Source: an uncultured Clostridia bacterium (GTDB lineage Bacteria; Bacillota; Clostridia; TANB77; CAG-508). Taken from it: a DNA stretch of 16,912 nucleotides. The position numbers and the translations under genes were made by a program. Location of the stretch: contig CAQRYF010000038.1 of assembly GCA_948875265.1 (NCBI GenBank), positions 1 through 16,912 on the forward strand, given 5' to 3'. Below are positions 1 to 7,244 of this stretch, one piece after another. Under the pieces are notes generated by a model, which searched no databases, was not told the DNA's origin, and saw only the letters and a list, made by a program, of their open reading frames with translations. Position 1 is the first letter of the stretch. Each line of letters opens with the position of its first letter.

Positions 1-52
1 ATTATATTATTATAAAATATAGTATTTTAATTTCATCTTATTACAAAAATTT

Positions 53-90
53 AAAATAGTAGTAATTTTTTCTATTTTTACTACTATTTT
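53..90 (-). terminator. Rho-independent terminator after the DUF975 gene
   Basis: A perfect 13-bp inverted repeat (AAAATAGTAGTAA at 53-65 against its complement at 78-90) has a T-rich loop. On the minus strand the stem ends in TTTT and is followed by AAATTTTT. It lies 11 bp past the DUF975 stop codon. The plus strand also has a T-run after the stem, so it could act in both directions on a gene left of the window. Confidence 0.75.
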
Positions 91-100
91 TTCTTTTATA

Positions 101-1036
101 TTATTTTAGATTTTTATCATTTAGTGATTCATAATATTGATATTTCTCTTTTATCGCATTATTTCTAAGCGACATATATAATTCTGCATTTGTTGCTGCA
201 TTATATGGATTTACATATAAAATCTTTAATAGTCCAAATGTTACTACTGATAATAAATTCCATCCTAAGAAAGATATATCTAATATAAATGTTTTCCACT
301 TGTTTCCCTTCATCATCTGTTTTGAAAGTTTGAAAGCTTCTTTATTTTTTATTTTTGGATTTTCTGCTAATATGTATGGGATCATTCTATATTCATAAGA
401 TTTTATTATTCCTCCAATAATTGTTAGATACCAAAGTATAATATATAAATTCTTTAGAAACATTGTTATTGTAATATTTATCCAATTTTCTTTTTTAAAT
501 ACTTCTCCAAGCACTCCAATCTTTGTTGCATTATTTATTCTAACCTTTAGAAAATACTTTTTTCCTCCAACTATAAGTGGTTCTGCTATAAATATTATAA
601 AACCTACTGAAATTACTGCTGCAATACATAGTTTAATTCCTAATATGTTTAGATGTAAATCAAAGAATTTTATTGCATCCCATATTTTAAATATATATTT
701 TTGTGATTTTGTTGCACTATTTAAATTTGCTTCAATTCCATCTATTATTTTTATTTGTGTTTCATTTAATTTCTCTTTTATGTTTTTTTGATTAAACATT
801 GCTTGCGCTGATATTTCTTGTTTTTGTTCTTCATCTATTGTGTTATTCATTATTATATTTTCATTATTTATTATATAATTTGGGTCAATTGAATCATTTG
901 ATTGCCAGATACCTACTATAGATGTACCAAACTCTCCTGTGAATAATGCCATTAAAAAACAAACTACTAATGTAGTCCAATAACTTTTTTTAACTACTAG
1001 TTTGGCTTTAGATTTTAGTTCTTTTCTATTCCACAT
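101..1036 (-). CDS. DUF975 family multipass membrane protein
   Basis: Integral membrane protein of unknown biochemical role, 311 residues from the chosen start. The N-terminus WNRKELKSKAK followed by KKSYWTTLVVCFLMALF is the hallmark of DUF975: a short basic amphipathic stretch, then the first membrane helix. Further hydrophobic segments lie in the middle (IKLCIAAVISVGFIIFIAEP), around residues 195-215, and near the C-terminus, with a polar loop rich in N, E and K at about residues 50-115. The family is common in Clostridia, and the number of helices here is approximate. The start is ATG at 1036, with GGGAG about 8 nt upstream; a TTG five codons earlier is in frame but overlaps that ribosome-binding site. 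It has its own promoter (1066-1094) and terminator (53-90), so it is probably monocistronic. Family assignment is firm; function is unknown. Confidence 0.85.
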   Translation of the reverse strand: MWNRKELKSKAKLVVKKSYWTTLVVCFLMALFTGEFGTSIVGIWQSNDSIDPNYIINNENIIMNNTIDEEQKQEISAQAMFNQKNIKEKLNETQIKIIDGIEANLNSATKSQKYIFKIWDAIKFFDLHLNILGIKLCIAAVISVGFIIFIAEPLIVGGKKYFLKVRINNATKIGVLGEVFKKENWINITITMFLKNLYIILWYLTIIGGIIKSYEYRMIPYILAENPKIKNKEAFKLSKQMMKGNKWKTFILDISFLGWNLLSVVTFGLLKILYVNPYNAATNAELYMSLRNNAIKEKYQYYESLNDKNLK

Positions 1037-1065
1037 TCTTACTTCTCCCAATTTTTATTGTTTTT

Positions 1066-1094
1066 ATTATAAACCAATTATACTATGTATGCAA
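1066..1094 (-). promoter_or_regulatory. Sigma-A type promoter of the DUF975 gene
   Basis: On the minus strand TTGCAT (1089-1094) and TATAAT (1066-1071) are separated by exactly 17 nt. The -10 lies 29 bp upstream of the chosen ATG. The -35 abuts the stop codon of the upstream metallopeptidase gene. Confidence 0.75.
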
Positions 1095-1095
1095 G

Positions 1096-1620
1096 TTAGT
1101 TCTTTAATTTTTTCTTATACTCTTTATATTTTGGCATATTTCTTTCTACTAGATTCCAAAATTGTTTTGAATGATTCATATGTATCAAATGACACATCTC
1201 ATGGAGTACTACATATTCTATTACTTCCTTGGGTTTTTTTGCCAAATGCATATTTATAGAAATATTTCTGTTACTCGAACAACTTCCCCAGGCATACTTT
1301 ATATCTTTTATTCTAACCTTTCCAGGTTTTACTTCCAAAATTTTAGAATATTTTTCTACACTTTCCTTAACTATTTCTGATAGCCTATATATATCTTGTT
1401 GTTCTATATTCTCTGTTTTACTCGTTTTTCTACTTTTTTCTAAATTTTCATAAATCCACTTTGACTTTTTATTAACAAATTCGTTAATATACTTTTCATT
1501 TAATTTTATTGGAGCTTTCACTATTACTTGTTCATTTTTAATTTGAATATACATATTCTTTATCTTTAATCTTACTAATGTGTATTCTATTTTTTTATTA
1601 TTATATTTTATTTCATACAT
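1096..1620 (-). CDS. YgjP/DUF45-type zinc metallopeptidase
   Basis: Predicted cytoplasmic zinc metallopeptidase-like protein of 174 residues, the usual length for the YgjP (DUF45, SprT/WLM-like gluzincin) family. The C-terminal half holds the family signature: WGSCSS at about 111-116, then VVLHEMCHLIHMNHSKQFW with the zinc-binding HExxH (H140, E141, H144) and a likely third ligand H150. The first ~60 residues are the beta-rich N-terminal region. The start is ATG at 1620 with AGGAG 7 nt upstream; it sits 9 bp after the dinB stop, so the two genes are almost certainly cotranscribed from 2864-2892. Some members of this family are annotated as metal-dependent hydrolases without proven substrate. 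Pairing with a lesion-bypass polymerase is suggestive, since SprT-like proteases repair DNA-protein crosslinks, but that link is inference. Confidence 0.85.
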   Translation of the reverse strand: MYEIKYNNKKIEYTLVRLKIKNMYIQIKNEQVIVKAPIKLNEKYINEFVNKKSKWIYENLEKSRKTSKTENIEQQDIYRLSEIVKESVEKYSKILEVKPGKVRIKDIKYAWGSCSSNRNISINMHLAKKPKEVIEYVVLHEMCHLIHMNHSKQFWNLVERNMPKYKEYKKKLKN

Positions 1621-1629
1621 GTCTTACTC

Positions 1630-2847
1630 CTATTTTTCTATATCTTTTAGTTTTAATAAGCCTCCTACATCCATTTTACCTGCTCTTGTTATTAAATTAT
1701 ATCCGTATTTTAATTTTAATTCATCTACGACTTTATCTAATTTATCTTGTTTTTCATTTTGTTTACTATCAAATAAAGATATTTGGCATTCGTCTTTTTC
1801 AATCAAATTATCTACTCTTACTCCTATTAGCCTAATTTGTATTCCTTTTTTATACATCTGCTCTAATAATTCTTTAGCCTTATTATAAATTTCTTTTGTT
1901 CCAGATGTAGCAGTAAATAATTTTCCTTGATGTGATGTATCTTCAAATTCCTTTGTTCTTAGCTGTACATTTACTGTTTTAGCTAATAAATCATATCTTC
2001 GTAGCCTGTACGTCACTTGCTCAGTCAATGCAAGAAGTATTTTTTCTAATTCTTGAATATCTGAAATATTTCTTGGTAGTGTGATTGAATTTCCTATTCC
2101 CTTTGGCTTTTCTTTAATATATTTTACTTCTGAATTATCAATTCCATTCGCATATTCCCACATTTGAATACCATGTTTTCCGAATTTTTTATTTAGGATT
2201 TCTTTGTCACTTCTGGCTAAATCTCCTATTGTTTTTATCTGCATATTATATAATTTTGGAACAGTTCTTTTTCCTAACATAAATAACTCTGAAATTGGTA
2301 AAATCCACATTTTCTTAGGTATTTCATCTTTATATAATGTGTGAATTCTATTTGGTTTTGTAAAATCTGATGCCATTTTTGCAAGTAATTTATTATTTGC
2401 AACACCAATATTTACAGTAAATCCAAGTTCTTCTCTTACTCTTTTACTAATCTCTTTTGCTTTATTTATTAAAGTATCTTTCATTAAATATTCTGTCATA
2501 TCTAAAAAACATTCATCTATACTAAACCTTTCTATTTTGTCTGTATATTGCAATAAAAGATTATATAATTTATCTGAGTATTCTCTATATACTTTAAAAT
2601 CTGATTGAAAAACTTGAATATTTGGGCATTTTAATCTAGCTTGATAAATAGTCTGTGCTGTTCTAATTCCAAATTCCTTTGCTTTCATACTTTTTGCAAG
2701 TACTATTCCAGATCTTTTCGTCTCATCTCCACCAATAATTGATGGTATTTCTCTTATATCTATTTTATATCCTTTTTTTAGCATATCAACTGCTGTCCAA
2801 CTTAAAAATGCATTATTAACATCTATGTGTAATATTTGTTTTTCCAT
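1630..2847 (-). CDS. dinB: Y-family DNA polymerase (DNA polymerase IV, DinB-like)
   Basis: Error-prone translesion DNA polymerase, 405 residues, with the Y-family layout. Palm motif 1 at 7-17 (HIDVNNAFLSW) contains metal-binding D9 and probable steric-gate F14; the catalytic SIDE motif is at 109-112 (D111, E112). The finger segment GIVLAKSMKAKEFGIRTAQ follows at about 47-65. The thumb and little-finger domains fill the rest, ending in a conserved-looking ITRAGKMDVGGLLKL tail. D10 of E. coli DinB is replaced by N11, as I recall for a Clostridia subgroup annotated simply as DNA polymerase Y family. The start is ATG at 2847 with AGGTGAT just upstream; a 15-residue extension to 2892 would run through the promoter and is rejected. 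First gene of a unit with the metallopeptidase. Confidence 0.92.
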   Translation of the reverse strand: MEKQILHIDVNNAFLSWTAVDMLKKGYKIDIREIPSIIGGDETKRSGIVLAKSMKAKEFGIRTAQTIYQARLKCPNIQVFQSDFKVYREYSDKLYNLLLQYTDKIERFSIDECFLDMTEYLMKDTLINKAKEISKRVREELGFTVNIGVANNKLLAKMASDFTKPNRIHTLYKDEIPKKMWILPISELFMLGKRTVPKLYNMQIKTIGDLARSDKEILNKKFGKHGIQMWEYANGIDNSEVKYIKEKPKGIGNSITLPRNISDIQELEKILLALTEQVTYRLRRYDLLAKTVNVQLRTKEFEDTSHQGKLFTATSGTKEIYNKAKELLEQMYKKGIQIRLIGVRVDNLIEKDECQISLFDSKQNEKQDKLDKVVDELKLKYGYNLITRAGKMDVGGLLKLKDIEK

Positions 2848-2863
2848 AATATCACCTATAATA

Positions 2864-2892
2864 ATTTTAGAATATTTGTTTGTATTTGTCAA
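2864..2892 (-). promoter_or_regulatory. Sigma-A type promoter of dinB
   Basis: On the minus strand TTGACA (2887-2892) is followed after exactly 17 nt by TAAAAT (2864-2869). The -10 is 16 bp upstream of the dinB ATG, so the 5' UTR is about 10 nt and carries the AGGTGAT site. No LexA-like palindrome is obvious. Confidence 0.8.
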
Positions 2893-2894
2893 CT

Positions 2895-2932
2895 AAAAAA
2901 TTGCCATTAGAACTGTTTCTTTTTGGCAATTT
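2895..2932 (-). terminator. Rho-independent terminator after the SDR gene
   Basis: AAATTGCCA (2898-2906) pairs with TGGCAATTT (2924-2932). On the minus strand the stem runs into six T residues (2895-2900). It lies just past the SDR stop at 2941 and directly before the dinB -35 box. Confidence 0.8.
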
Positions 2933-2940
2933 CTTTAACC

Positions 2941-3702
2941 TTATTTTCCTATTTTTCTTTTTTGTATCATATATGTTATTTTACTAGTCAAATTTGATGG
3001 AGTCAATTTTGCTCCTATTTTAGCAAGTTTCACATCCAATCCTGGAATAATATAAAACTTTCCTTGTTCTAATTTTTTTATTGCATATTTTGCAACTTGC
3101 ATACTATTTGCTTCTCTCATATGAAATCTAACATTTGCTACTTTATTAAAGTTTGTCTTTACAGGACCTGGACATAAGATACTAATTTGCACTTTTGAAT
3201 TCTCTTTATTTAGTTCTTCTCTTATTCCTTCTGATAATCTTACTATATATGCTTTTGTAGCATAATATGTAGACATTAATGGCCCTGGCATAAATCCTGC
3301 AATTGATGCTACATTTAGTATCTTTCCATCTCCTCTTGTCTTCATATCAATTAAATATAGTTTTGTTAAAATATGATATGCTACTATATTAGTATTTATC
3401 ATATTAATTTCTTTATTTAAAGATGTTTTTGTGAAATTTCCACAATCTCCAAACCCTGCATTATTAATTAAGATATCCACATTTTGTACTTTTTTGTGTA
3501 ATTCTTTACAATTTTCTTCTATAGATAAGTCCATAGATATTGTTTCAATATTTATTTTATTTATTTCTCTTAATTCTTTTTCTATTTTCTGTAATTCCTC
3601 TTTATTTCTAGCAACTAAAACTAAATCATATCCTTTGCTTGCAAGTACTCTTGCCATATCTCTTCCTATTCCTGAAGATGCTCCTGTTATTAACGCTTTC
3701 AA
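2941..3702 (-). CDS. Short-chain dehydrogenase/reductase (SDR)
   Basis: NAD(P)-dependent oxidoreductase of the classical SDR family, 253 residues, predicted Rossmann fold. The cofactor motif TGASSGIG is at 6-13, NNAG at 80-83, the structural Asn at about N105, catalytic Ser in ASIAG (S133), and the YxxxK pair Y146/K150. A CPGPVKTNF stretch follows, as in the classical PGxxxT region. An Arg at position 32, after the second beta strand (VARNKEEL), suggests NADP(H) preference. The substrate cannot be read from sequence; the closest style is the DltE/YqjQ-like group of Bacillota. The start codon is TTG at 3702, chosen because AGAGGTGAT lies 5 nt upstream and the Rossmann strand begins immediately. 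It is flanked by terminators on both sides, so it is probably transcribed alone; a TTGTTA near 3750 is a weak -35 candidate. Confidence 0.88.
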   Translation of the reverse strand: MKALITGASSGIGRDMARVLASKGYDLVLVARNKEELQKIEKELREINKINIETISMDLSIEENCKELHKKVQNVDILINNAGFGDCGNFTKTSLNKEINMINTNIVAYHILTKLYLIDMKTRGDGKILNVASIAGFMPGPLMSTYYATKAYIVRLSEGIREELNKENSKVQISILCPGPVKTNFNKVANVRFHMREANSMQVAKYAIKKLEQGKFYIIPGLDVKLAKIGAKLTPSNLTSKITYMIQKRKIGK

Positions 3703-3756
3703 AAGATCACCTCTTTTTATTATTTTCTATTTTTAGTTATTCTATTACATATTAAC

Positions 3757-3782
3757 AAAAAAAAGCAAGAATAGTCTCTTAC
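3757..3782 (-). terminator. Rho-independent terminator after oapA
   Basis: On the minus strand a 6-bp stem GTAAGA/TCTTGC with loop GACTAT (3765-3782) is followed by eight T residues (3757-3764). The stem includes the oapA stop codon. Confidence 0.7.
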
Positions 3783-4351
3783 TTTTTAGTAAATTTATTT
3801 AGAATAATTCCAACTGCATGAACTATCTGTGTTGAATTATTATTTGCTACATCTTTTCCTAAAGCCTTTCCTCCAACGGTTACAGCTGCAACTATTGCAC
3901 TAAAAAGAAATTGTAAGTTAAATGATAATCCAAATTGTTCAGTTATCTTTATAGATATTAATGCACTTATAGCTCCACTTAACACCCCACATATATCTCC
4001 AATAACGTCAGCACATATATTAGCCACTTTAGGTGCATTTCTTATTAGTTTTATAGAGTCTTTTGAACCTTTTACTTTTTTAGTTGCTTTTGCATGAAAT
4101 TCATGTTCATTAGCAACAGTTACTGCCACTCCTATAATATCAAAAAATATTCCCATACCTATAACCAGTATCAAAATTAATATTGCAGGTATTAAACTTA
4201 ATTGTGATACTCCATTTGCTGATATATATGAAAATATCATTGATAATATAAATGTTGATATAAATACTTGAATAAACCATTTTATATTGGAGTGTTCTTT
4301 TTTACTTTTTTTATTTTCCTTATTTTCTTTACTTTCTTGTGTAATATTCAC
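3779..4351 (-). CDS. oapA: Probable OLE-associated protein A (OapA), four-helix membrane protein
   Basis: Integral membrane protein of 190 residues, likely partner of the structured RNA encoded just upstream. A lysine-rich cytoplasmic N-terminus (1-23) precedes hydrophobic segments at about 24-44, 52-78, 112-134 and 144-162. The loop around 81-111 holds the most characteristic stretch (ANEHEFHAKATKKVKGSKD, then IRNAPKVANICADVIGDI). Such proteins, about 21 kDa, are often annotated as DUF21/CorB-like magnesium transporters. OapA is known to bind OLE RNA and bring it to the membrane, and oapA usually lies directly downstream of the RNA gene, as here. Start: the only in-frame start is GTG at 4351 (an in-frame TAG lies upstream), with AGGAG 12 nt away. 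A better spaced ATG at 4359 opens only ATG-AAA-AAG-TGA in another frame. Identity is by recognition and context, not by database search. Confidence 0.75.
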   Translation of the reverse strand: MNITQESKENKENKKSKKEHSNIKWFIQVFISTFILSMIFSYISANGVSQLSLIPAILILILVIGMGIFFDIIGVAVTVANEHEFHAKATKKVKGSKDSIKLIRNAPKVANICADVIGDICGVLSGAISALISIKITEQFGLSFNLQFLFSAIVAAVTVGGKALGKDVANNNSTQIVHAVGIILNKFTKK

Positions 4352-4384
4352 TTTTTCATTATTCTCCTTTTTCTATTTAAACAC

Positions 4385-4418
4385 AAAAGACCATAGAATA
4401 TATTCTTTTTGGTCTTTT
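4385..4418 (-). terminator. Hairpin between the OLE RNA and oapA (possible leaky terminator or processing site)
   Basis: AAAAGACCA (4385-4393) pairs with TGGTCTTTT (4410-4418), and the loop contains the self-complementary AGAATATATTCT. On the minus strand the stem ends in TTTT, then GTGTTT, a weak U-tract. It sits between the RNA and the oapA start, so it could set the RNA 3' end while allowing partial read-through. The plus strand has a better T-run (TAATTTTTTATTTT) but no known plus-strand gene leads into it. Confidence 0.5.
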
Positions 4419-4439
4419 TAATTTTTTATTTTAAGATAG

Positions 4440-5095
4440 ATGGTCAAAGTCTAAGTAAATTTTACAGTTTAGGTCTAGTTGAATTTCTCTATTTCCCGCT
4501 TAGCATTACTGCTATAGCCGTTTCCGTTTAAGGGAAACATCTATATATAATATAGACACCAGATCGCCACTTAAATCTGTACCTTAATCCCTAGACTTCT
4601 ATGCTTTGGTAAGCAAACATTCTAGAAGTTTTCCTTAACATACATTTAATACTTTACTAGTCTTTTTTGCAAATGCAATTTCATAACCTAAAAATAAAAT
4701 TAATTTGGCCATAATTAAATATTATTTATGATAAAATTAATCCCAATACATTCACTCGAGACAGGCTACTCTATGTATTTTGTGTCTTGGCACTCAACAT
4801 AGGTTTAACTTAAATTTTATTTAAGCCTCCACGAAACCAGGGAATCATATGTATGCCATTACATAATACCCTAATCTCTTTACTCCCTGAATACACACAA
4901 AACTGGCATTTCGCGCACAAACAAGAAACTTCAACGATGTGCCCTTTAGTGGATTTTTAGCCCCACCCTCGTAAAGTTTGTATGACTAGAATAATGCACC
5001 ATCGATATATATTATACAATTTTTGGCTAAATATTCCAAATTCCATTTGGGTTTATATTAGTCTTAATTGCGATTTAAAGCCTCCTGCCTTTGTT
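4440..5095 (-). ncRNA. Candidate OLE RNA (ornate large extremophilic RNA)
   Basis: A stretch of about 650 nt between the kinase-like gene and oapA has no plausible ORF but looks more GC-balanced and structured than the intergenic DNA elsewhere in the window. Visible stems, in plus coordinates, include 4595-4601/4623-4629 (ACTTCTA/TAGAAGT) with an inner TGCTT/AAGCA, an ATACAT/ATGTAT pair at about 4746-4778 enclosing GAG/CTC, GTG..CAC near 4781-4792, a GGGA/TCCC pair at about 4842-4890, and TTTCCC/GGGAAA near 4490-4530 in the 3' part. OLE RNAs are about 600 nt, occur in anaerobic and extremophilic Bacillota, bind membrane protein OapA, and normally precede oapA; all of this fits. Ends are approximate. 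A TATAAT at 5100-5105 without a good -35 might give a separate start. tmRNA and RNase P were considered and rejected. A covariance-model search was not possible here. Confidence 0.7.
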
Positions 5096-5133
5096 TAAAA
5101 TTATACATTTTCTCTTCTTTTCTCTCATTTGCT

Positions 5134-5718
5134 CTATTTTTCTTGCTTATTTACATATTCTATAATTTCATCAATACATCTGTGTAATTCTATATTTTGA
5201 AATCTTTTTTCTATTCCTGCATTTTTTATATTTTCTTCTGAAAAGTCTTTACTATCAGCAAGAAATCTTCTACATAATTCTGTATACTTAGGTTCCTTTT
5301 GTTCTTTTTCTCTTTTTAAGGCTCTTTCTAATCTTATTCCATCTTCTACTTCTATATATATTGGAATCACTTTATCCTTGAAGTACTCTTTAACTTTATT
5401 GTAAGATTCTAAAGTACCTAACATAATTAAATCTTCTTGTGTATTAAATTGCTCATCCGCAATTGTTGCATATGTCCAAGGTCCATGAATTGTTTGGTAT
5501 GTTCTTGATTCAATCAACTTATTTTTATTCTTTCCTTCTACATATTCTTGCATTTCTTTATCTGAAATGTAGTTATATGTCTCACCTGGCACTTCTCCTT
5601 CTCTAATAGGTCTTGTTGTATACATTATATATGTATTTACTTTTAGCTTATTTTTTATAATATTAAATATTGTGTCTTTTCCAGATGAGCTTTTTCCCAT
5701 AATATAAATTATATTCAT
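5134..5718 (-). CDS. Guanylate kinase-like P-loop protein
   Basis: Nucleoside monophosphate kinase-like protein of 194 residues. The P-loop GKSSSGKDT is at 8-16, and the GMP-binding region TTRPIREGEVPGETYNYISD at 34-53 matches the guanylate kinase pattern (TTRxxRxGE...Y.F/Y). A lid-like basic segment RLERALKREKEQ occurs near 130-141. A canonical Gmk phosphorylates GMP to GDP with ATP; the Asp in GKD and the somewhat short length mean it may be a paralogue rather than the housekeeping enzyme. The start is ATG at 5718 with AAGGTGAT immediately upstream, a site that overlaps the TAA of the preceding 40-residue ORF, indicating translational coupling. It lies in one transcription unit with the structured RNA and oapA. 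Family is clear; substrate is uncertain. Confidence 0.8.
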   Translation of the reverse strand: MNIIYIMGKSSSGKDTIFNIIKNKLKVNTYIMYTTRPIREGEVPGETYNYISDKEMQEYVEGKNKNKLIESRTYQTIHGPWTYATIADEQFNTQEDLIMLGTLESYNKVKEYFKDKVIPIYIEVEDGIRLERALKREKEQKEPKYTELCRRFLADSKDFSEENIKNAGIEKRFQNIELHRCIDEIIEYVNKQEK

Positions 5719-5727
5719 GTTATCACC

Positions 5728-5850
5728 TTAGTCCCTTTTTTCTTTTTTATTTTCTTGCTTTTCTTTTTCATTTTTTTCTAACATTTTATTAATAGATGCT
5801 AATATGTCATCTGAGTTTTCATCAAATTCATCTTTTACTAAATTAAACAT
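5728..5850 (-). CDS. Small acidic/basic 40-residue protein, unknown function
   Basis: A 40-codon ORF beginning MFNLVKDEFDENSDDIL and ending in a lysine/glutamate-rich tail (EKNEKEKQENKKEKRD). It has a good ribosome-binding site (AAAGGAG, about 9 nt before the ATG) and its stop codon overlaps the ribosome-binding site of the kinase-like gene. It is the first ORF after the strong promoter at 5875-5903. The N-terminal half is acidic and partly amphipathic; the C-terminal half is a charged, probably helical or disordered tail. There is no signal peptide or membrane segment. I do not recognise the family. It could be a real small protein or a translated leader that couples kinase expression. Confidence 0.6.
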   Translation of the reverse strand: MFNLVKDEFDENSDDILASINKMLEKNEKEKQENKKEKRD

Positions 5851-5874
5851 TTTTTATCTCCTTTCATTTTTTAT

Positions 5875-5903
5875 ATTATACATTTCTATTTTACTTTTTT
5901 CAA
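5875..5903 (-). promoter_or_regulatory. Promoter of the small ORF-kinase-OLE-oapA unit
   Basis: On the minus strand TTGAAA (5898-5903) is followed after exactly 17 nt by TATAAT (5875-5880). The first ribosome-binding site is about 10-15 bp downstream of the -10. No other promoter of this quality is seen before oapA, so it probably drives all four elements. Confidence 0.8.
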
Positions 5904-5959
5904 CTGATTTTTTCTTAAAAATTATAGAAATACAATTTACTTTTCTGTTTACATTTCAA

Positions 5960-5988
5960 TTGTTATTTTAATAATTTAATGTTATAAT
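5960..5988 (+). promoter_or_regulatory. Promoter of the dGTPase gene
   Basis: TTGTTA (5960-5965), a 17-nt spacer and TATAAT (5983-5988). The gene's GGAGG site follows directly at 5996-6000, so the 5' UTR is only about 15 nt. It is divergent from the promoter at 5875-5903. Confidence 0.8.
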
Positions 5989-6009
5989 TGCCCTCGGAGG
6001 AATGATTAT

Positions 6010-7218
6010 ATGAAAAATTTGTTTATAGATGTGGCGACAAATACTAATAGTTCAAAATGGAATAATTCTATTTCTAGAATTTCTCCTTTATATTCTAGAA
6101 ATATTGACATTAGAAGTGAGTTTCAAAGAGATTATACTAGAATTATACACTCAACTGCTTACAGAAGATTAAAGCATAAAACTCAGGTGTTTTTTTCTCC
6201 TGGAAATGATCATATTTGTACTAGAATTGAACATGTAACTCATGTGGAATCGATTAGTTATACGATTGCTAATTATTTAGGTTTAAATACTGAATTAACA
6301 AAGGCTATTTCTGTAGCTCATGATTTGGGTCATAGTCCTTTTGGACATGAAGGTGAACATATATTATCTGATTTTTCAAATAAGGATTTAGGTTATCCTT
6401 TTTGGCATGAAAAAAATGGGTTAGAATTAGTAGATTATATTGAATTATTAGAAGATGACAATAAATCTAAACAAAATTTGAATTTAACTTACGCTGTAAG
6501 AGATGGTATTATTTCACATTGTGGAGAAATTGATGAAAATTGTATTAAGCCAAGGGATGAGTTTATAGATTTAAAAGATTATAAATATCCAAATCAGTTT
6601 TCTCCTTATACATGGGAAGCTTGTGTAGTTAAAGTCTCTGATAAGATTGCTTATCTTGGTCGTGATATAGAAGATGCTATTACTTTAGGAATTTTAGATG
6701 AACATTTAGATGAATTATATTCTTTATTAAATTATGATTCTTCAAATAGTAAAATAACTAATACTTTTATAATAAATTTCTTAGTCTCAGATTTGTGTAG
6801 AAATTCTTCACCTGAAAAAGGATTATGTTTTTCTAATGAAGCATTTAGTTTAATAAATAAAATTAAGCAATTTAACTATAAGAATATATATCTATGTAAT
6901 AAGATTAAACCTTCTACAAGATTTTTTAAAATTGTTTTATCAGAAATTTATAATACTCTAAAGTCTTGTTTTAATGATATTAGCGCCTTATCTTCTGTTC
7001 AAGGTTTACAAAAATTTTATCCAAAATTATATGATGATTTTTCAAAGTTTTTATACAATTATTACAATCATGTTGATAGGGAAAAATTCAATTTAAAGAA
7101 TAAAGTTATTTTTGATGATTCTAGTAAACAAGACTTTTATAGAGCTATTTTATATTATGTTTCTGGTATGACGGATAATTATGCAATTGAGATTTATAAT
7201 GAGATTATTGGGTTTTAA
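6010..7218 (+). CDS. dgt: dGTP triphosphohydrolase family protein (HD domain)
   Basis: HD-domain phosphohydrolase of the Dgt family, which cleaves dNTPs, typically dGTP, to the nucleoside and triphosphate in the cytoplasm. The protein has 402 residues. The conserved DYTRIIHSTAYRRLKHKTQVF stretch (41-61) is followed by H75 in TRIEH, the AHDLGHSPFGHEGE block (H104, D105, H113) and the distal metal ligand D211 in KVSDKIAYLGRDIEDA, so all four H...HD...D ligands are present. The C-terminal ~170 residues are helical and divergent. The start is ATG at 6010 with GGAGG 9 nt upstream; ATG at 6003 is out of frame and stops at once. It is monocistronic, with its own promoter and a strong terminator. It is the only long plus-strand gene in the window. 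Nucleotide specificity and the effector are not predictable from sequence. Confidence 0.9.
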   Translation: MKNLFIDVATNTNSSKWNNSISRISPLYSRNIDIRSEFQRDYTRIIHSTAYRRLKHKTQVFFSPGNDHICTRIEHVTHVESISYTIANYLGLNTELTKAISVAHDLGHSPFGHEGEHILSDFSNKDLGYPFWHEKNGLELVDYIELLEDDNKSKQNLNLTYAVRDGIISHCGEIDENCIKPRDEFIDLKDYKYPNQFSPYTWEACVVKVSDKIAYLGRDIEDAITLGILDEHLDELYSLLNYDSSNSKITNTFIINFLVSDLCRNSSPEKGLCFSNEAFSLINKIKQFNYKNIYLCNKIKPSTRFFKIVLSEIYNTLKSCFNDISALSSVQGLQKFYPKLYDDFSKFLYNYYNHVDREKFNLKNKVIFDDSSKQDFYRAILYYVSGMTDNYAIEIYNEIIGF

Positions 7219-7244
7219 TGTAATGGTCATTTTTATATAATTTT

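Noticed and set aside
2848..2892. 15-residue N-terminal extension of DinB
   Set aside because: It would place the start inside the -35 box; ATG at 2847 has AGGTGAT and begins at the conserved palm motif.
3431..3736. 101-residue plus-strand ORF opposite the SDR gene
   Set aside because: It lies antisense to a well-supported SDR gene, has Ser/Phe/Leu-rich antisense composition, and has no promoter or ribosome-binding site.
4440..5095. tmRNA, RNase P RNA, group II intron or riboswitch for the structured stretch
   Set aside because: No tag-peptide frame or tRNA-like end as in tmRNA, no recognisable RNase P core, no reverse transcriptase ORF, and the size and adjacency to an OapA-like gene fit OLE RNA better.
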